The position numbers and the translations under genes were made by a program. The notes under the pieces are model-generated. The model worked only from the letters and a program-made list of their open reading frames with translations. It had not been told where the DNA came from and ran no database searches. A stretch of DNA of 16,699 nt, taken from NCBI GenBank assembly GCA_020216925.1, contig JAIWOL010000169.1, positions 1 through 16,699 of the forward strand, read 5' to 3'. The stretch comes from Thiobacillus sp. GTDB taxonomy: Bacteria > Pseudomonadota > Gammaproteobacteria > Burkholderiales > Thiobacillaceae. How positions within the stretch are numbered: position 1 is the first letter of the stretch; every line of letters begins with the position of its first letter. Of the stretch, positions 7,994 through 16,699 are shown piece after piece.

Positions 7994-8482
7994 TTACCGA
8001 TACTTCGCATCTGCCGCGCGGTCCTTGGCAATCTGCGCTTCATGCGCGTCGCCGATGGCGAGCAGCATGGGCTTGGTGTAGTAGAGGTCGCCGCGTTTTT
8101 CGCCGTGGTATTCGAGAATGCGCGTCTCCACGATGGAATCGACCGGGCAGGATTCTTCGCAAAAGCCGCAGAAGATGCATTTCGTCAGGTCGATATCGTA
8201 GCGCGTGGTGCGGCGCGTGCCGTCCTCGCGCTTTTCTGATTCGATGGTGATGGCCAGCGCCGGGCAGACCGCCTCGCACAGCTTGCAGGCGATGCAACGC
8301 TCCTCGCCGTTGGGGTAGCGGCGCAAAGCGTGCAGTCCCCTGAAACGCGGACTTTGTGGCGTTTTTTCTTCCGGGAACTGCACGGTGATCTTGCGCGCGA
8401 AGAGATGCCGGCCGGTGAGCATCATTCCCTTGATCAATTCGATCAGGAGCAGGCTGCCGAAGAACTGGGTCAGTCTTTTCAT
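7994..8482 (-). CDS. nuoI: NADH-quinone oxidoreductase subunit I (two 4Fe-4S clusters)
   Basis: NuoI is the ferredoxin-like subunit that passes electrons from NuoG toward cluster N2 near the quinone site, through clusters N6a and N6b. Both eight-cysteine motifs are intact: C63, C66, C69 and C73 ([12 protein letters not shown]), and C102, C105, C108 and C112 ([12 protein letters not shown]). An N-terminal amphipathic/hydrophobic segment (about residues 7-22) anchors it to the membrane arm, as usual. The length of 162 residues is typical. The ATG at 8482 lies 7 bp after the nuoH stop and lacks a strong Shine-Dalgarno sequence. It ends with TAA and is followed by the largest gap in the operon. 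Confidence 0.98.
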   Translation of the reverse strand: MKRLTQFFGSLLLIELIKGMMLTGRHLFARKITVQFPEEKTPQSPRFRGLHALRRYPNGEERCIACKLCEAVCPALAITIESEKREDGTRRTTRYDIDLTKCIFCGFCEESCPVDSIVETRILEYHGEKRGDLYYTKPMLLAIGDAHEAQIAKDRAADAKYR

Positions 8483-8489
8483 GGCGCGC

Positions 8490-9551
8490 TCAATGGAAGA
8501 GATGGCCTAGCGGCGTCTGCATCATGGCGCCGACCAAGACGATCCAGACGAGGGTGATGGGAATGAATACCTTCCAGCCCAGACGCATGATCTGGTCGTA
8601 GCGATAGCGCGGAAAGGTTGCCCGGAACCACAGAAAGAGGAAGAGTATGAATGCGGTTTTCAGCAGCCACCACAACATGCCGTCCCCCAGCAGCCAGCCC
8701 AGTCCGGGGATGTCGTTGAGGAAAGGCAGCGGCGCCAGCCAGCCGCCCAGGAACATCAGCGTGGTCAGAGCCGCAACAAGAATCATGTTCGCGTATTCGG
8801 CGAGGAAAAACACCGCAAACGCCATGCCGGAATATTCCACATGGAAACCGGCGACGATTTCCGATTCGCCTTCGGCCACGTCGAACGGCGCACGGTTGGT
8901 TTCCGCCACCCCCGAAATCAGGTAGACGATGAAAAGCGGAAACAGCGGCCACAGATACCATTGGTGTATGCCGCCAGACTGGCCCCGCACGATGTCGACG
9001 AGATTGAGCGACTGCGCCGCCATCAATACACCGACCAGGGCAAAACCCATGGCGATTTCATACGACACGATTTGCGCCGCCGAACGCATTGCTCCAAGAA
9101 AAGCATATTTGGAGTTGGACGCCCAACCCGCGATGATGACGCCATAGACGCCCATTGAGGTGATCGCCATCACATACAGCAGCCCGGCGTTGATGTTCGC
9201 CAGAACCAGCGTATCGGTGAACGGAATCACCGCCCAGGCCGCAAGCGCGGGGGCAATGGCGAGAATGGGGCCCAGCACGAACAAGCCCCGGTTCGCCCCG
9301 GACGGGATGATGATTTCCTTCATCAGGAGCTTGAGACCGTCGGCAATCGGTTGCAGGAGTCCGAACGGGCCCACGCGATTGGGACCGATGCGCACCTGCA
9401 TCCAGCCGATCACCTTGCGTTCGGCGTAGGTGAGATAGGCAACCGCCAGCATCAGCGGCCCTACCACCGCCATGATCTTGACCAGTGTCCACGCCACCGA
9501 CTGGATCACCGCCCAGTCCACGCCCGCGCCTTGCATCAGTCCGGCCTCCAT
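8490..9551 (-). CDS. nuoH: NADH-quinone oxidoreductase subunit H (membrane anchor, quinone channel)
   Basis: NuoH connects the peripheral arm to the membrane arm and forms much of the quinone-binding channel. The 353-residue protein has about eight membrane helices. Hallmarks are present: [20 protein letters not shown] from E44 onward, [13 protein letters not shown] near 67-79, E217 in the fifth-helix region, and the cytoplasmic quinone-loop segment [18 protein letters not shown] at 219-236. The ATG at 9551 shares one base with the nuoG stop (TGATG), and GGAG lies a suitable distance upstream within nuoG. A second in-frame ATG five codons on (MQGAG) is possible but less likely. Confidence 0.98.
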   Translation of the reverse strand: MEAGLMQGAGVDWAVIQSVAWTLVKIMAVVGPLMLAVAYLTYAERKVIGWMQVRIGPNRVGPFGLLQPIADGLKLLMKEIIIPSGANRGLFVLGPILAIAPALAAWAVIPFTDTLVLANINAGLLYVMAITSMGVYGVIIAGWASNSKYAFLGAMRSAAQIVSYEIAMGFALVGVLMAAQSLNLVDIVRGQSGGIHQWYLWPLFPLFIVYLISGVAETNRAPFDVAEGESEIVAGFHVEYSGMAFAVFFLAEYANMILVAALTTLMFLGGWLAPLPFLNDIPGLGWLLGDGMLWWLLKTAFILFLFLWFRATFPRYRYDQIMRLGWKVFIPITLVWIVLVGAMMQTPLGHLFH

Positions 9552-11920
9552 CAGACGGGCTCCGCCGTGATCGGGCCGAACATCGGGCCCAGGTTCGCGG
9601 TCAACGGATGGCCGCTTGGCACCCGTATGCAGTTATCGGGCAGATGATCGTCGCGCTCAACCTTGAGTGTGAGCGCCGAAGCCGTCTGGCGCACCGACAC
9701 GCGGCCGTTTTCGGTCAACCCCAGCCTGGCGATCAACTGGCTGTGCATGCGCGCCACCGGCAGTGACGCATCCAGCGTGCGCTGCAGCGAGGGTGCGCGT
9801 CGCACCACTGCGTCGGTCTGGTAGATGGGCACTTCTGCCACCCGTTCCAGGCCAGGCCCGACCGCAACCGGGTCCGCCGCAACCGGCCCGATATCGTTGC
9901 AGAGGTAGCCCTGCACATTGCCGGTCGGCGTATCGCCCAGCGCGTCGCGCAGTACATCCCTCGAATCGTTGTAATCGAAGCCCGCCAGCCCCAGCAGGTT
10001 GCCCAGCACGCGCAGCACTTTCCAGGCCGGGCGGGTTTCGCCCAGAGGTTTGACCACCGCGTTGAAACTCTGCACCCGGCCTTCGGTATTGATGAAGGTG
10101 CCGGAAGTTTCGGTCCAGGGCGCAATCGGCAGCAGCACATCAGCGTAGTCGAGCGACTTGCCCTTGTAGGGCGACATGACCACGACAAAATCCGCCCCGG
10201 CAATGCTTTGCAGCGCCGTTACCGGATCATGGGTGTCGAGTTCGGCTTCCACCGCCAGCAGCAGATAGGCCTTGAGCGAACGGGCCAGCATCTCGGCGGC
10301 GTTCTTGCCCCGGATGGCGCTGCTGCGCAACGGACCGTGATGCGGCACCGCGCCCACGGCCATGGCGCCGACGCTGTTGGCGGCTTCGCCCAGTACGCCA
10401 AAGCTCGCGCCGGCTAGGCGTGCGACTTCCTGGGCGAGCGCGTGTATTTGTGTGTAGGTCGGGTGATGCTGCGCCATGTTGCCCAGGAAAACGGCGCGCG
10501 TCTCTCCTCCGGCAAGGCTTGCGGCCATTTTGCGCGCGGTGTCGTCCGCCATGCCGCCGTGCGCTGCGTATGCGGCGGCAATGGCCGGCACCGGCTGTTT
10601 CTTCAGTTCGGCCAGCGCCACGCAGACGCCTGCCAGCGTCGCGGCCAATTGCGAGGGCGGCACGATGCGCTTGGCGTGCACCTTGCCGAGGAACTCATCC
10701 TCGTGCGCGTTGATGAGGTTGAGCTCGCCATACCAGCGCACCGATTCGCGGATGCGGTGCGCCATCAGCGGATGGTCCTTGCGCAGATTGGAACCGACCA
10801 CCAGGATGCGGTTGAGCCGCGACATGTAGGTGACGGGCATGCCCAGCCAGAAGCCGCCGCGCGCCTTGTCGTCAAGCGAAAAGTCGGACTGCCGCAAACG
10901 GTGATCGACATTGCCGCTGCCCATGCCGCGCATCAGTTTTTGCAGCAGGAAAAGCTCTTCGGCAGTGCGATAGGGCGTCGACAGTGCGCCCATGTCTTGC
11001 GGAGCGAAAGTCTTCAGCCGGTCGGCGACAAATTGCAGGGCGGTCTGCCAATCGGTTTCGATCCACTGGCCGTCCTGCTTGATCATCGGCCAGGTCAGCC
11101 GCTCGGTCGTGTTGAGTCCTTCATAGGAAAAGCGGTCACGGTCGGACAGCCAGCATTCGTTGACGTCCTCGTTCTCGCGCGGCAGGACGCGCATCACCTT
11201 GTTGTCCTTGACGTGCACCTCGATGTTGGAGCCCAGGCTGTCGTGCGGACTGATCGAGGGCCGGCGCGACAGCTCCCAGGTGCGTGCGGTGTAGCGGAAA
11301 GGTTTGCTGGTCAGCGCGCCGACCGGACACAGATCGATGACGTTGCCAGAGAGTTCGGACGCCACCTGGGTTTCCAGGAAAGGCATCACCTCGGTATGCT
11401 CGCCACGGCCGGCCATGCCGAGTTCCATGACACCAGCGATTTCCTGGCCGAAGCGCACGCAGCGACTGCAGTGGATGCAACGCGTCATGTCCGTTGCAAT
11501 CAGGGGGCCGAGGTTCTTGTCGCGCACCACCCGTTTGACCTCTTGATAGCGCGAAGACGAAGCGCCATAGCCAACCGCCAGGTCCTGTAGGGTGCACTCG
11601 CCCCCCTGATCGCAGATCGGGCAGTCGAGCGGGTGATTGATGAGCAGAAATTCCATCACGCTTTTCTGTGCCTTGACGGCGTAATCCGAGCGCGTGAACA
11701 CTTTCATGCCGTCAGTCACCGGCGTCGCGCAGGCCGGCAACGGCTTGGGGGCTTTCTCCACCTGCACCAGGCACATGCGGCAGTTGGCGGCAATCGACAG
11801 TTTTTTGTGGTAACAGAAATGCGGAATCGGAATGCCGGCCTGGTTGGCCGCATCCATGATGGTCTCGCCGCTTTCGACCTGAAGCGGTTTGCCGTCGATT
11901 TCGATATTCAGGGTCGCCAT
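9551..11920 (-). CDS. nuoG: NADH-quinone oxidoreductase subunit G (large Fe-S subunit, lacks N7 cluster)
   Basis: NuoG is the largest peripheral subunit. It relays electrons from NuoF toward NuoI, and its C-terminal half is a cofactor-free molybdopterin-oxidoreductase-like domain. I start it at the ATG at 11920, 4 bp after the nuoF stop, giving 789 residues and the family N-terminus [15 protein letters not shown]. An in-frame start at 11968 would overlap nuoF. Ligands are seen for N1b (C36, C47, C50, C64), N5 (H96, C100, C103, C109) and N4 (C148, C151, C154, C198). The C-x2-C-x3-C motif of the extra N7 cluster is replaced by S224, D227 and S231, and the fourth ligand region reads WLSDRDRF with Ser instead of Cys, so N7 is absent. 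The later part includes [14 protein letters not shown], typical of the C-terminal domain. Confidence 0.97.
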   Translation of the reverse strand: MATLNIEIDGKPLQVESGETIMDAANQAGIPIPHFCYHKKLSIAANCRMCLVQVEKAPKPLPACATPVTDGMKVFTRSDYAVKAQKSVMEFLLINHPLDCPICDQGGECTLQDLAVGYGASSSRYQEVKRVVRDKNLGPLIATDMTRCIHCSRCVRFGQEIAGVMELGMAGRGEHTEVMPFLETQVASELSGNVIDLCPVGALTSKPFRYTARTWELSRRPSISPHDSLGSNIEVHVKDNKVMRVLPRENEDVNECWLSDRDRFSYEGLNTTERLTWPMIKQDGQWIETDWQTALQFVADRLKTFAPQDMGALSTPYRTAEELFLLQKLMRGMGSGNVDHRLRQSDFSLDDKARGGFWLGMPVTYMSRLNRILVVGSNLRKDHPLMAHRIRESVRWYGELNLINAHEDEFLGKVHAKRIVPPSQLAATLAGVCVALAELKKQPVPAIAAAYAAHGGMADDTARKMAASLAGGETRAVFLGNMAQHHPTYTQIHALAQEVARLAGASFGVLGEAANSVGAMAVGAVPHHGPLRSSAIRGKNAAEMLARSLKAYLLLAVEAELDTHDPVTALQSIAGADFVVVMSPYKGKSLDYADVLLPIAPWTETSGTFINTEGRVQSFNAVVKPLGETRPAWKVLRVLGNLLGLAGFDYNDSRDVLRDALGDTPTGNVQGYLCNDIGPVAADPVAVGPGLERVAEVPIYQTDAVVRRAPSLQRTLDASLPVARMHSQLIARLGLTENGRVSVRQTASALTLKVERDDHLPDNCIRVPSGHPLTANLGPMFGPITAEPV

Positions 11921-11924
11921 CTGT

Positions 11925-13205
11925 TCACACCATGCAGCGCTTGTATTCGACGTGGTATGCGAATTCATCGCCGAAATGTTTGAGGAAGCTCTGCACAGGC
12001 ATGGCCGCAGCGTCGCCTAGCGCGCAGATAGTGTGGCCGCCGATCTTGCTCGCCACGCTGTTCAGCAGGTCCAGGTCTTCCGGCCTGCCCTGCCCGTGTT
12101 CGATACGATGGATCACACGGTACATCCAGCCTGTGCCTTCGCGGCAGGGTGTGCACTGACCACAGGATTCCTCAAAATAAAAATACGCCAGGCGCTCCAG
12201 CGCACGCACCATGCAGACGGTTTCATCCATCACGATCACGGCGCCGGACCCCAGCATGGAACCGGCCTTGGCGATGGAGTCGAAATCCATCGAGCAGTCC
12301 ATCATGATGTCCGCCGGCAACACGGGCGCAGACGAACCGCCTGGGATCACGGCCTTGAGTTTGTGTCCATCACGCACGCCGCCGGCCATTTCCAGAAGTT
12401 CGGCAAACGGCGTGCCGAGTCCCACTTCGTAATTGCCCGGCTTGTTCACGTGGCCTGACACCGAGAACATTTTCGCGCCGCCATTGTTCGGCTTGCCCAG
12501 TTCCAGAAAGGCCTGGCCGCCGTGCTGCACGATCCAGGGCACCGATGCCAGCGTCTCCGTATTGTTGATCGTGGTCGGCTTGCCGTAAAGTCCGAAACTG
12601 GCAGGAAACGGCGGCTTGAAGCGCGGCTGGCCTTTCTTGCCCTCGATGGATTCCAGCAGCGCGGTTTCCTCGCCGCAGATATAGGCGCCGTAGCCGTGGT
12701 GGGCATGGAGCTGAAAGCAGAAATCGGTGCCGAAGAGGTTATCGCCAAGATAGCCCGCCTCGCGCGCCTCGTGCAATGCGCGTTCGAAAATCCGGTAGAT
12801 CTCGAATATTTCGCCGTGGATATAGTTGTAACCCACCTTGGCGCCCAGCACGTAACCGGCGATGGCCATGCCCTCGATGAGTTGATGCGGGTTGTAGCGC
12901 AGGATGTCGCGGTCTTTGAATGTACCCGGCTCGCCTTCATCGCTGTTGCAGACGATATATTTTTCGCCGGGAAAGGCGCGCGGCATGAAGCTCCATTTGA
13001 GACCGGTTGGAAAGCCCGCGCCGCCTCGGCCGCGCAGCGCGCTGAGTTTGAGCTGGGCAATGATGTCGTCACCGGAGATTTTTTCGGTGACGACCCGGCG
13101 CAGGGCCTGGTATCCGCCATTGGCCACATAAGTCGCCAGTGAAGCAGGATTGTCGAAATCCTGTGTCCAGGAGCACACCTTGATCGAGGGGGTCAGCAGA
13201 CTCAT
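11925..13205 (-). CDS. nuoF: NADH-quinone oxidoreductase subunit F (NADH- and FMN-binding)
   Basis: NuoF is the entry point for electrons: it binds NADH and FMN and holds 4Fe-4S cluster N3. The protein has 426 residues, the usual length. The glycine-rich nucleotide loop [11 protein letters not shown] is at 58-68, [13 protein letters not shown] at 88-100, and the [12 protein letters not shown] motif at about 173-184. The N3 ligands are C348, C351 and C354 in [15 protein letters not shown], and C394 in HTICALGD. I place the start at the ATG at 13205 because AGGGG (13213-13217) sits 7 nt upstream and the sequence [10 protein letters not shown] matches the family. An in-frame start at 13280 would run into nuoE. 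The gap to nuoE is 13 bp. Confidence 0.98.
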   Translation of the reverse strand: MSLLTPSIKVCSWTQDFDNPASLATYVANGGYQALRRVVTEKISGDDIIAQLKLSALRGRGGAGFPTGLKWSFMPRAFPGEKYIVCNSDEGEPGTFKDRDILRYNPHQLIEGMAIAGYVLGAKVGYNYIHGEIFEIYRIFERALHEAREAGYLGDNLFGTDFCFQLHAHHGYGAYICGEETALLESIEGKKGQPRFKPPFPASFGLYGKPTTINNTETLASVPWIVQHGGQAFLELGKPNNGGAKMFSVSGHVNKPGNYEVGLGTPFAELLEMAGGVRDGHKLKAVIPGGSSAPVLPADIMMDCSMDFDSIAKAGSMLGSGAVIVMDETVCMVRALERLAYFYFEESCGQCTPCREGTGWMYRVIHRIEHGQGRPEDLDLLNSVASKIGGHTICALGDAAAMPVQSFLKHFGDEFAYHVEYKRCMV

Positions 13206-13212
13206 CGCGTCA

Positions 13213-13217
13213 CCCCT
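13213..13217 (-). promoter_or_regulatory. Ribosome binding site that fixes the nuoF start
   Basis: AGGGG on the minus strand lies 7 nt before the ATG at 13205. It supports that codon over the in-frame alternative at 13280, which is inside nuoE. Confidence 0.7.
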
Positions 13218-13218
13218 G

Positions 13219-13692
13219 TCATTCCAGATCGTCGAGCATGGCATCCACCCGTTCCGGGGTAAGGTGCGTATGCATGACATGGTTGTTGTGCAGGCACATG
13301 GGGGCGTCGCCGCAAGCCCCCATGCATTCGCCTTCCTTCAGCGTGAAACGACCGTCCTCGGTGGTTTCACCGTAGCCGATCCCCAGACGTTTCTTGAGGT
13401 GCTCGCCGATCTCGTTTGCCCCCATCAGCGCGCAGGGCAGGTTGGTGCATACCGTGAGCTTGTGACGCCCCACCGGCTGGGTGTCGTACATGTTGTAGAA
13501 CGTTGCCACTTCATAGGCGGCAATCGCCGGCATGTCGAGCAGGTTCGCCACGTATTCGATGAGTTCGCGGCTCAGCCAGCCCTTTTCGCCCTGCGCGATG
13601 CGCAATGCGCCCATCACGGCCGACTGTTTCTGGTCGACCGGGTATTTTGCGATTTCGGCGTTGATCTGGTTCAGGGATTCCTGCGACAACAT
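13219..13692 (-). CDS. nuoE: NADH-quinone oxidoreductase subunit E (2Fe-2S, cluster N1a)
   Basis: NuoE is the thioredoxin-fold 24-kDa-type subunit that holds 2Fe-2S cluster N1a beside the FMN of NuoF. The 157 residues include an N-terminal helical domain (with EVATFYNMY near 61-69) and the four ligands C82 and C87 (VCTNLPC) and C123 and C127 ([12 protein letters not shown]). Length and spacing fit the family. The ATG at 13690-13692 shares one base with the nuoD stop (TGATG), and a GGGGAG sequence lies about 11 nt upstream inside nuoD. It is followed by nuoF after 13 bp. Confidence 0.98.
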   Translation of the reverse strand: MLSQESLNQINAEIAKYPVDQKQSAVMGALRIAQGEKGWLSRELIEYVANLLDMPAIAAYEVATFYNMYDTQPVGRHKLTVCTNLPCALMGANEIGEHLKKRLGIGYGETTEDGRFTLKEGECMGACGDAPMCLHNNHVMHTHLTPERVDAMLDDLE

Positions 13693-14945
13693 CAGCGGTC
13701 AATCTCCCCGAAAACAATATCCTGCGTGCCGATGATCGCCACCACATCCGCAATCATGTGCCCACGCGCCATTTCATCGAGTGCCGCCAGGTGGGCGTAG
13801 CCCGGCGCACGAATCTTCAGGCGAAAGGGTTTGTTTGCCCCGTCCGACACCAGATAGATGCCGAATTCGCCCTTGGGATGTTCGACCGCCGCATAGGTTT
13901 CGCCCGCCGGCACGTGCATGCCCTCGGTAAAGAGTTTGAAGTGGTGGATCAACTCTTCCATGTTCTGTTTCATGGAAAGCCGGTCAGGCGGCGCAACCTT
14001 GTGGTTGTCGACGATCACCGGTCCAGGATTCTTTTTCAGCCAGTCCACGCACTGCTTGATGATGCGGTTTGACTGGCGGAATTCCTCGATGCGCACCAGA
14101 TAACGGTCGTAACAGTCGCCATTGGTGCCAACGGGAATGTCGAAGTCCATACGGTCGTAGACTTCGTAGGGCTGCTTCTTGCGCAAATCCCATTCGACGC
14201 CGGAGCCGCGCAGCATCGGGCCGGTGAAACCAAGCGCCAGAGCGCGTTCGGGCGAAACCACCCCGATGCCGACAGTGCGCTGTTTCCAGATGCGGTTGTC
14301 GGTGAGGAGCGTTTCGTATTCGTCCACGTACGCGGGGAAGCGGTTGGTGAAATCTTCGATGAAGTCGAGCAGCGAGCCTTGTCGATTTTCATTCATCGAC
14401 TTCAGGGTGGCTTCGTTGCGCGTGTGCTGCGCGGCATACTGCGGCATGGTGTCCGGCAGATCTCGATAGACGCCGCCCGGACGGTAGTATGCCGCGTGCA
14501 TTCGCGCGCCCGAAACGGCTTCGTAGCAGTCCATCAGATCTTCGCGTTCGCGGAAGGTATAGAGAAAAACCGTCATCGCGCCCACATCCAGCGCGTGCGC
14601 GCCCAGCCACAGCAGGTGGTTCAGCACGCGCGTGATTTCGTCGAACATCACACGGATGTACTGCGCGCGCTCGGGCACTTGGATGCCAAGCAGCTTTTCA
14701 ATCGCCATCACGTAGGCATGCTCGTTGACCATCATCGACACGTAGTCGAGCCGGTCCATGTAAGGCACGGACTGGATGAAGGTCTTGTGCTCGGCAAGCT
14801 TTTCGGTTGCACGGTGTAAAAGACCGATGTGCGGGTCGGCGCGCTGGATAACCTCGCCGTCGAGTTCCAGCACCAGCCGCAGCACGCCGTGCGCCGCCGG
14901 GTGCTGCGGGCCGAAGTTCATGGTGTAGTTGCGGATTTCAGCCAT
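13692..14945 (-). CDS. nuoD: NADH-quinone oxidoreductase subunit D (49-kDa type, quinone-site subunit)
   Basis: NuoD is derived from the large subunit of NiFe hydrogenases and, with NuoB, forms the quinone head-group site. It has 417 residues and is separate from nuoC, unlike the fused nuoCD of enterobacteria. The N-terminal motif [15 protein letters not shown] is intact. H19 and Y68 match the spacing of the His/Tyr pair that contacts quinone in the Thermus enzyme (49 residues apart). The C-terminus [12 protein letters not shown] is the family ending. The ATG at 14945 has GGAG 8 nt upstream. A 54-bp gap separates it from nuoC. Confidence 0.98.
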   Translation of the reverse strand: MAEIRNYTMNFGPQHPAAHGVLRLVLELDGEVIQRADPHIGLLHRATEKLAEHKTFIQSVPYMDRLDYVSMMVNEHAYVMAIEKLLGIQVPERAQYIRVMFDEITRVLNHLLWLGAHALDVGAMTVFLYTFREREDLMDCYEAVSGARMHAAYYRPGGVYRDLPDTMPQYAAQHTRNEATLKSMNENRQGSLLDFIEDFTNRFPAYVDEYETLLTDNRIWKQRTVGIGVVSPERALALGFTGPMLRGSGVEWDLRKKQPYEVYDRMDFDIPVGTNGDCYDRYLVRIEEFRQSNRIIKQCVDWLKKNPGPVIVDNHKVAPPDRLSMKQNMEELIHHFKLFTEGMHVPAGETYAAVEHPKGEFGIYLVSDGANKPFRLKIRAPGYAHLAALDEMARGHMIADVVAIIGTQDIVFGEIDR

Positions 14946-14999
14946 GCTGAAACTCCGTAACCGTACCCATCAAAACGGCATGAATGCGAATCCTGGTCA

Positions 15000-15605
15000 T
15001 CAGCGTTCCCCGCCGTATGAATCATCGCGGACGATGCGCGGCGTGATTTCGCGCGGCTCGATCGACACCGGCTGATAAATCACGCGCTGCTGGGTGGGGT
15101 CGTAACGCATTTCGACGTGTCCCGAAAGCGGAAAATCCTTGCGGAAGGGATGGCCGATGAAACCGTAGTCGGTAAGAATGCGGCGCAAATCGGGATGCCC
15201 CTCGAACACAATGCCGTAAAGGTCGAAAGCCTCGCGTTCAAACCAGTTGGCGGCAGGCCAGACATCGACTATCGATGCCACGACCGGCAGAGCGTCGTCG
15301 GGACAGTAGGTGCGCACGCGCAGGCGCTGATTGTGCAAAAGCGAGAGCAAATGCACAACCACGGCAAAGCGCGGGCCTTCGCGGACATCATTGCCGAACC
15401 CGGAATAGTCCACGCCGCACAGGTCGATCAACTGCTCGAAGCGGCAATCGGCATGCTCACGCAGCAGGCGCATGGATTCCACATAACGCCCGGCCCTGAC
15501 CTCGACCGTGACTTCGCCCAGCCGCACCCCGACAGCTTCGGCCCGCTCGCCAAGCACAGATTGAAGAATCATGGCCAGTTCTTCTGGCGTGCGGGGATTC
15601 GTCAT
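15000..15605 (-). CDS. nuoC: NADH-quinone oxidoreductase subunit C (30-kDa type)
   Basis: NuoC is a peripheral-arm structural subunit without cofactors that binds NuoD and helps attach the NADH-oxidising module. With the ATG at 15605 it has 201 residues, a common length in this group. The 30-kDa signature runs from about E123 to P159 ([18 protein letters not shown], then [17 protein letters not shown]). The ATG is one base after the nuoB stop. A longer in-frame extension to 15728 would overlap nuoB by 120 bp and reads as non-family sequence, so I reject it. There is no strong Shine-Dalgarno sequence, so coupling with nuoB is likely. Confidence 0.97.
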   Translation of the reverse strand: MTNPRTPEELAMILQSVLGERAEAVGVRLGEVTVEVRAGRYVESMRLLREHADCRFEQLIDLCGVDYSGFGNDVREGPRFAVVVHLLSLLHNQRLRVRTYCPDDALPVVASIVDVWPAANWFEREAFDLYGIVFEGHPDLRRILTDYGFIGHPFRKDFPLSGHVEMRYDPTQQRVIYQPVSIEPREITPRIVRDDSYGGER

Positions 15606-15606
15606 G

Positions 15607-16083
15607 TCAGCGGGCAATGGTATTGGTACGCCGGATCTTGTTCTGCAACTGAATGATGCCGAACAGCAGCGCTTCTGCAGTCGGCGGACAACCAGGCACA
15701 TAGATGTCGACGGGCACGATGCGGTCACAGCCCCGCACGACCGAATAGGAATAATGGTAGTAGCCGCCTCCGTTGGCGCACGACCCCATGGAAATCACCC
15801 AGCGCGGCTCGGCCATCTGGTCATACACTTTTCGCAATGCAGGCGCCATTTTGTTGCAAAGGGTGCCGGCGACGATCATCACGTCAGACTGGCGGGGGCT
15901 CGGCCGAAACACAATGCCAAAGCGATCCAGATCGTAACGCGACGCGCCCGCCTGCATCATTTCCACCGCGCAACACGCCAGACCAAAAGTCATCGGCCAC
16001 ATCGACCCCGTGCGCATGTAATTGATGAGCTGATCCGCCTTGGCGGTGACAAAGCCCTGTTCGAGGACGCCTTCGATGCTCAT
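15607..16083 (-). CDS. nuoB: NADH-quinone oxidoreductase subunit B (cluster N2)
   Basis: NuoB holds the terminal 4Fe-4S cluster N2, which reduces quinone. The 158-residue protein resembles the small subunit of NiFe hydrogenases. The unusual tandem ligand pair C37-C38 ([10 protein letters not shown]) and the ligands C102 (MGSCANGGG) and C132 ([11 protein letters not shown]) are all present. The C-terminal sequence [12 protein letters not shown] is characteristic of betaproteobacterial versions as I recall them. The ATG at 16083 is preceded by AGGAGGT (16089-16095) at 5-nt spacing, one of the strongest ribosome-binding sites in the operon. The gap to nuoA is 16 bp. Confidence 0.98.
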   Translation of the reverse strand: MSIEGVLEQGFVTAKADQLINYMRTGSMWPMTFGLACCAVEMMQAGASRYDLDRFGIVFRPSPRQSDVMIVAGTLCNKMAPALRKVYDQMAEPRWVISMGSCANGGGYYHYSYSVVRGCDRIVPVDIYVPGCPPTAEALLFGIIQLQNKIRRTNTIAR

Positions 16084-16099
16084 GCGCGACCTCCTGCCG

Positions 16100-16456
16100 T
16101 CATTCCCACTCCAGCGCCCCCCTCATCCACTCGTAGACGAAACCGACCACAAGAATACCGAGAAAGACCATCATCGACAGAAAGCCGAACAGCCCAATTT
16201 CCTCGAGCACGACGGCCCACGGAAAAAGAAAGGCAATTTCAAGGTCGAACAGGATGAAGAGAATGGCCACGAGGTAATAGCGCACGTCGAATTTCATTCG
16301 CGCATCCTCGAACGCCTCGAAACCACATTCGTAGGGTGAGAGCTTTTCGCTGTCGGGGCGACTGGGTGCAAGCAGGCCGCCGGCAAGAATGGGACCAATG
16401 CCAAACGCCAGCCCGACCGCTATGAACAACAGAATGGGGAGGTAATTCTCCAGCAT
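16100..16456 (-). CDS. nuoA: NADH-quinone oxidoreductase subunit A
   Basis: NuoA is a three-helix membrane subunit near the junction of the two arms. Its cytoplasmic loop, with the conserved [20 protein letters not shown] segment (residues 42-61), lines the quinone cavity region. C44 is the loop cysteine known to be accessible in the deactive state of mitochondrial homologues. The FDLE motif (D71, E73) in the second helix matches the conserved acidic pair of E. coli NuoA. The length of 118 residues is normal. The ATG at 16456 has GGAGGAA (16462-16468) 5 nt upstream. It is the first gene of the operon, and its leader starts about 50 nt upstream if the proposed promoter is used. Confidence 0.98.
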   Translation of the reverse strand: MLENYLPILLFIAVGLAFGIGPILAGGLLAPSRPDSEKLSPYECGFEAFEDARMKFDVRYYLVAILFILFDLEIAFLFPWAVVLEEIGLFGFLSMMVFLGILVVGFVYEWMRGALEWE

Positions 16457-16512
16457 CGAGGTTCCTCCGACTGCGCCCGATGGGGCGTGACATAGTTATA
16501 GGGTATTGCCGG

Positions 16513-16542
16513 AGTGTATTAGTCTGGCGCGCCGGGTGTCAA
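16513..16542 (-). promoter_or_regulatory. Predicted sigma70-type promoter of the nuo operon
   Basis: On the minus strand a perfect TTGACA (-35, 16537-16542) is followed after 18 bp by TACACT (-10, 16513-16518, four of six consensus bases). A T6 run (16548-16553) just upstream of the -35 could act as an AT-rich upstream element. Transcription would start near 16506, giving a leader of about 50 nt before nuoA. A second TATAAC at 16495-16500 has no good partner -35. The spacer contains the palindrome GGCGCGCC, with no regulator I can assign. Confidence 0.65.
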
Positions 16543-16564
16543 GCTGTAAAAAATGCCATTAGCG

Positions 16565-16612
16565 CTGATGAATCAATTAGTTACGAAACAGAATGACTAA
16601 TGATTCGATCAG
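16565..16612 (-). terminator. Long imperfect hairpin downstream of tRNA-Leu
   Basis: Two arms, 16565-16581 and 16596-16612, pair over 16 bp with one single-base bulge on each side and a 14-nt loop. The stem blocks are CTGAT/ATCAG, GAATCA/TGATTC and TTAGT/ACTAA. It begins 9 bp after the tRNA 3' end. A T6 run follows on the minus strand, but 11 nt away from the stem, so termination is plausible rather than certain. It separates the tRNA from the nuo promoter. Confidence 0.45.
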
Positions 16613-16621
16613 GAAATTTGA

Positions 16622-16699
16622 TGGTGCCGACGGCGAGACTCGAACTCGCACGACCAAGGTCACTACCCCCTCAAGATAGCGTGTCTACCAATTCCACCA
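16622..16699 (-). tRNA. tRNA-Leu(GAG), 5' seven bases outside window
   Basis: The minus strand reads into a class II tRNA. It has a leucine-type D arm (GGTGGAATTGGTAGACACG) and an anticodon stem CTATC/GGTAG around the loop TTGAGGG, with anticodon GAG at 16672-16670. A long variable arm and a T arm GCGAG-TTCGAGT-CTCGC follow. The acceptor 3' strand CGTCGGC, discriminator A and an encoded CCA (16624-16622) complete the end. Seventy-eight of an expected 85 nt are in the window; the 5' acceptor strand (predicted GCCGACG) lies just beyond. In many proteobacteria this tRNA sits after secG, and in Betaproteobacteria this cluster often precedes nuoA, so secG is likely next; that is inference. Confidence 0.95.

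Noticed and set aside
11921..11968. N-terminal extension of NuoG by 16 residues
   Set aside because: It overlaps the nuoF end and reads as unrelated sequence, while the ATG at 11920 begins the conserved domain 4 bp after the nuoF stop.
14946..14999. Small gene or regulatory site in the nuoC-nuoD gap
   Set aside because: The 54 bp contain only a trivial short frame and the nuoD ribosome-binding site. The shared AGGATTC string with the nuoI-nuoJ repeats is a single partial copy.
15606..15728. N-terminal extension of NuoC by 41 residues
   Set aside because: It lies within the conserved nuoB end in another frame and has no family similarity. The ATG at 15605 gives the normal length.
16526..16533. 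Palindrome GGCGCGCC in the promoter spacer as an operator
   Set aside because: It is 8 bp of pure G and C with no symmetric extension and no second copy nearby, so it is not distinguishable from background in GC-rich DNA.
1..16699. A mobile element, defence system or other new multi-gene system
   Set aside because: All coding capacity is explained by mutS, a tRNA, the nuo operon and two small conserved genes. No transposase, integrase, nuclease cluster or compositional island was seen.

Overview
The window carries a complete 14-gene nuo operon (nuoA to nuoN), encoding the proton-pumping NADH:quinone oxidoreductase (respiratory complex I). It lies entirely on the minus strand and reads from about position 16456 down to 1984. 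The GC-rich composition, separate nuoC and nuoD genes, a tRNA-Leu just ahead of nuoA and a DUF2818 membrane protein just behind nuoN together suggest a betaproteobacterium. I cannot name the genus. The window looks like core chromosome: no transposase, integrase, phage gene or CRISPR array is visible.

Layout from right to left, which is the direction of transcription. 16622-16699 is the 3' 78 nt of a tRNA-Leu(GAG) whose first 7 nt lie outside the window. 16457-16621 is a 165-bp intergenic region holding a long imperfect hairpin, a T6 run and a strong sigma70-like promoter (TTGACA-18 bp-TACACT). The genes nuoA, B, C, D, E, F, G, H and I follow, tightly packed. A 157-bp gap at 7837-7993 holds four tandem copies of a 7-bp repeat and a small hairpin. 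The genes nuoJ, K, L, M and N follow, and then two small genes, a DUF2818 membrane protein and a YbcJ-type S4 RNA-binding protein. The left end is the 3' part (464 codons) of mutS on the plus strand, which converges tail-to-tail with the S4 gene 11 bp away.

The genes work together as modules. NuoE, F and G oxidise NADH and carry electrons through FMN and Fe-S clusters. NuoB, C, D and I pass them to quinone. NuoH anchors this arm to the membrane, and NuoA, J, K, L, M and N form the proton-translocating membrane arm. Every essential Fe-S ligand I checked is present. The optional N7 cluster of NuoG is absent, with all of its cysteine positions replaced. Stop/start overlaps of 1 or 4 bp (nuoD/E, G/H, J/K, K/L, M/N) point to translational coupling. 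The one large internal gap falls between nuoI and nuoJ, which separates the electron-transfer genes plus nuoH from the distal pump genes.

I found no clearly new multi-gene system. The points most worth a second look are the DUF2818 gene and the S4 gene appended to the operon, the heptamer repeat array immediately ahead of a nuoJ start that has no Shine-Dalgarno sequence, and the histidine-rich loop in NuoL. No gene-free stretch exceeds 300 bases.
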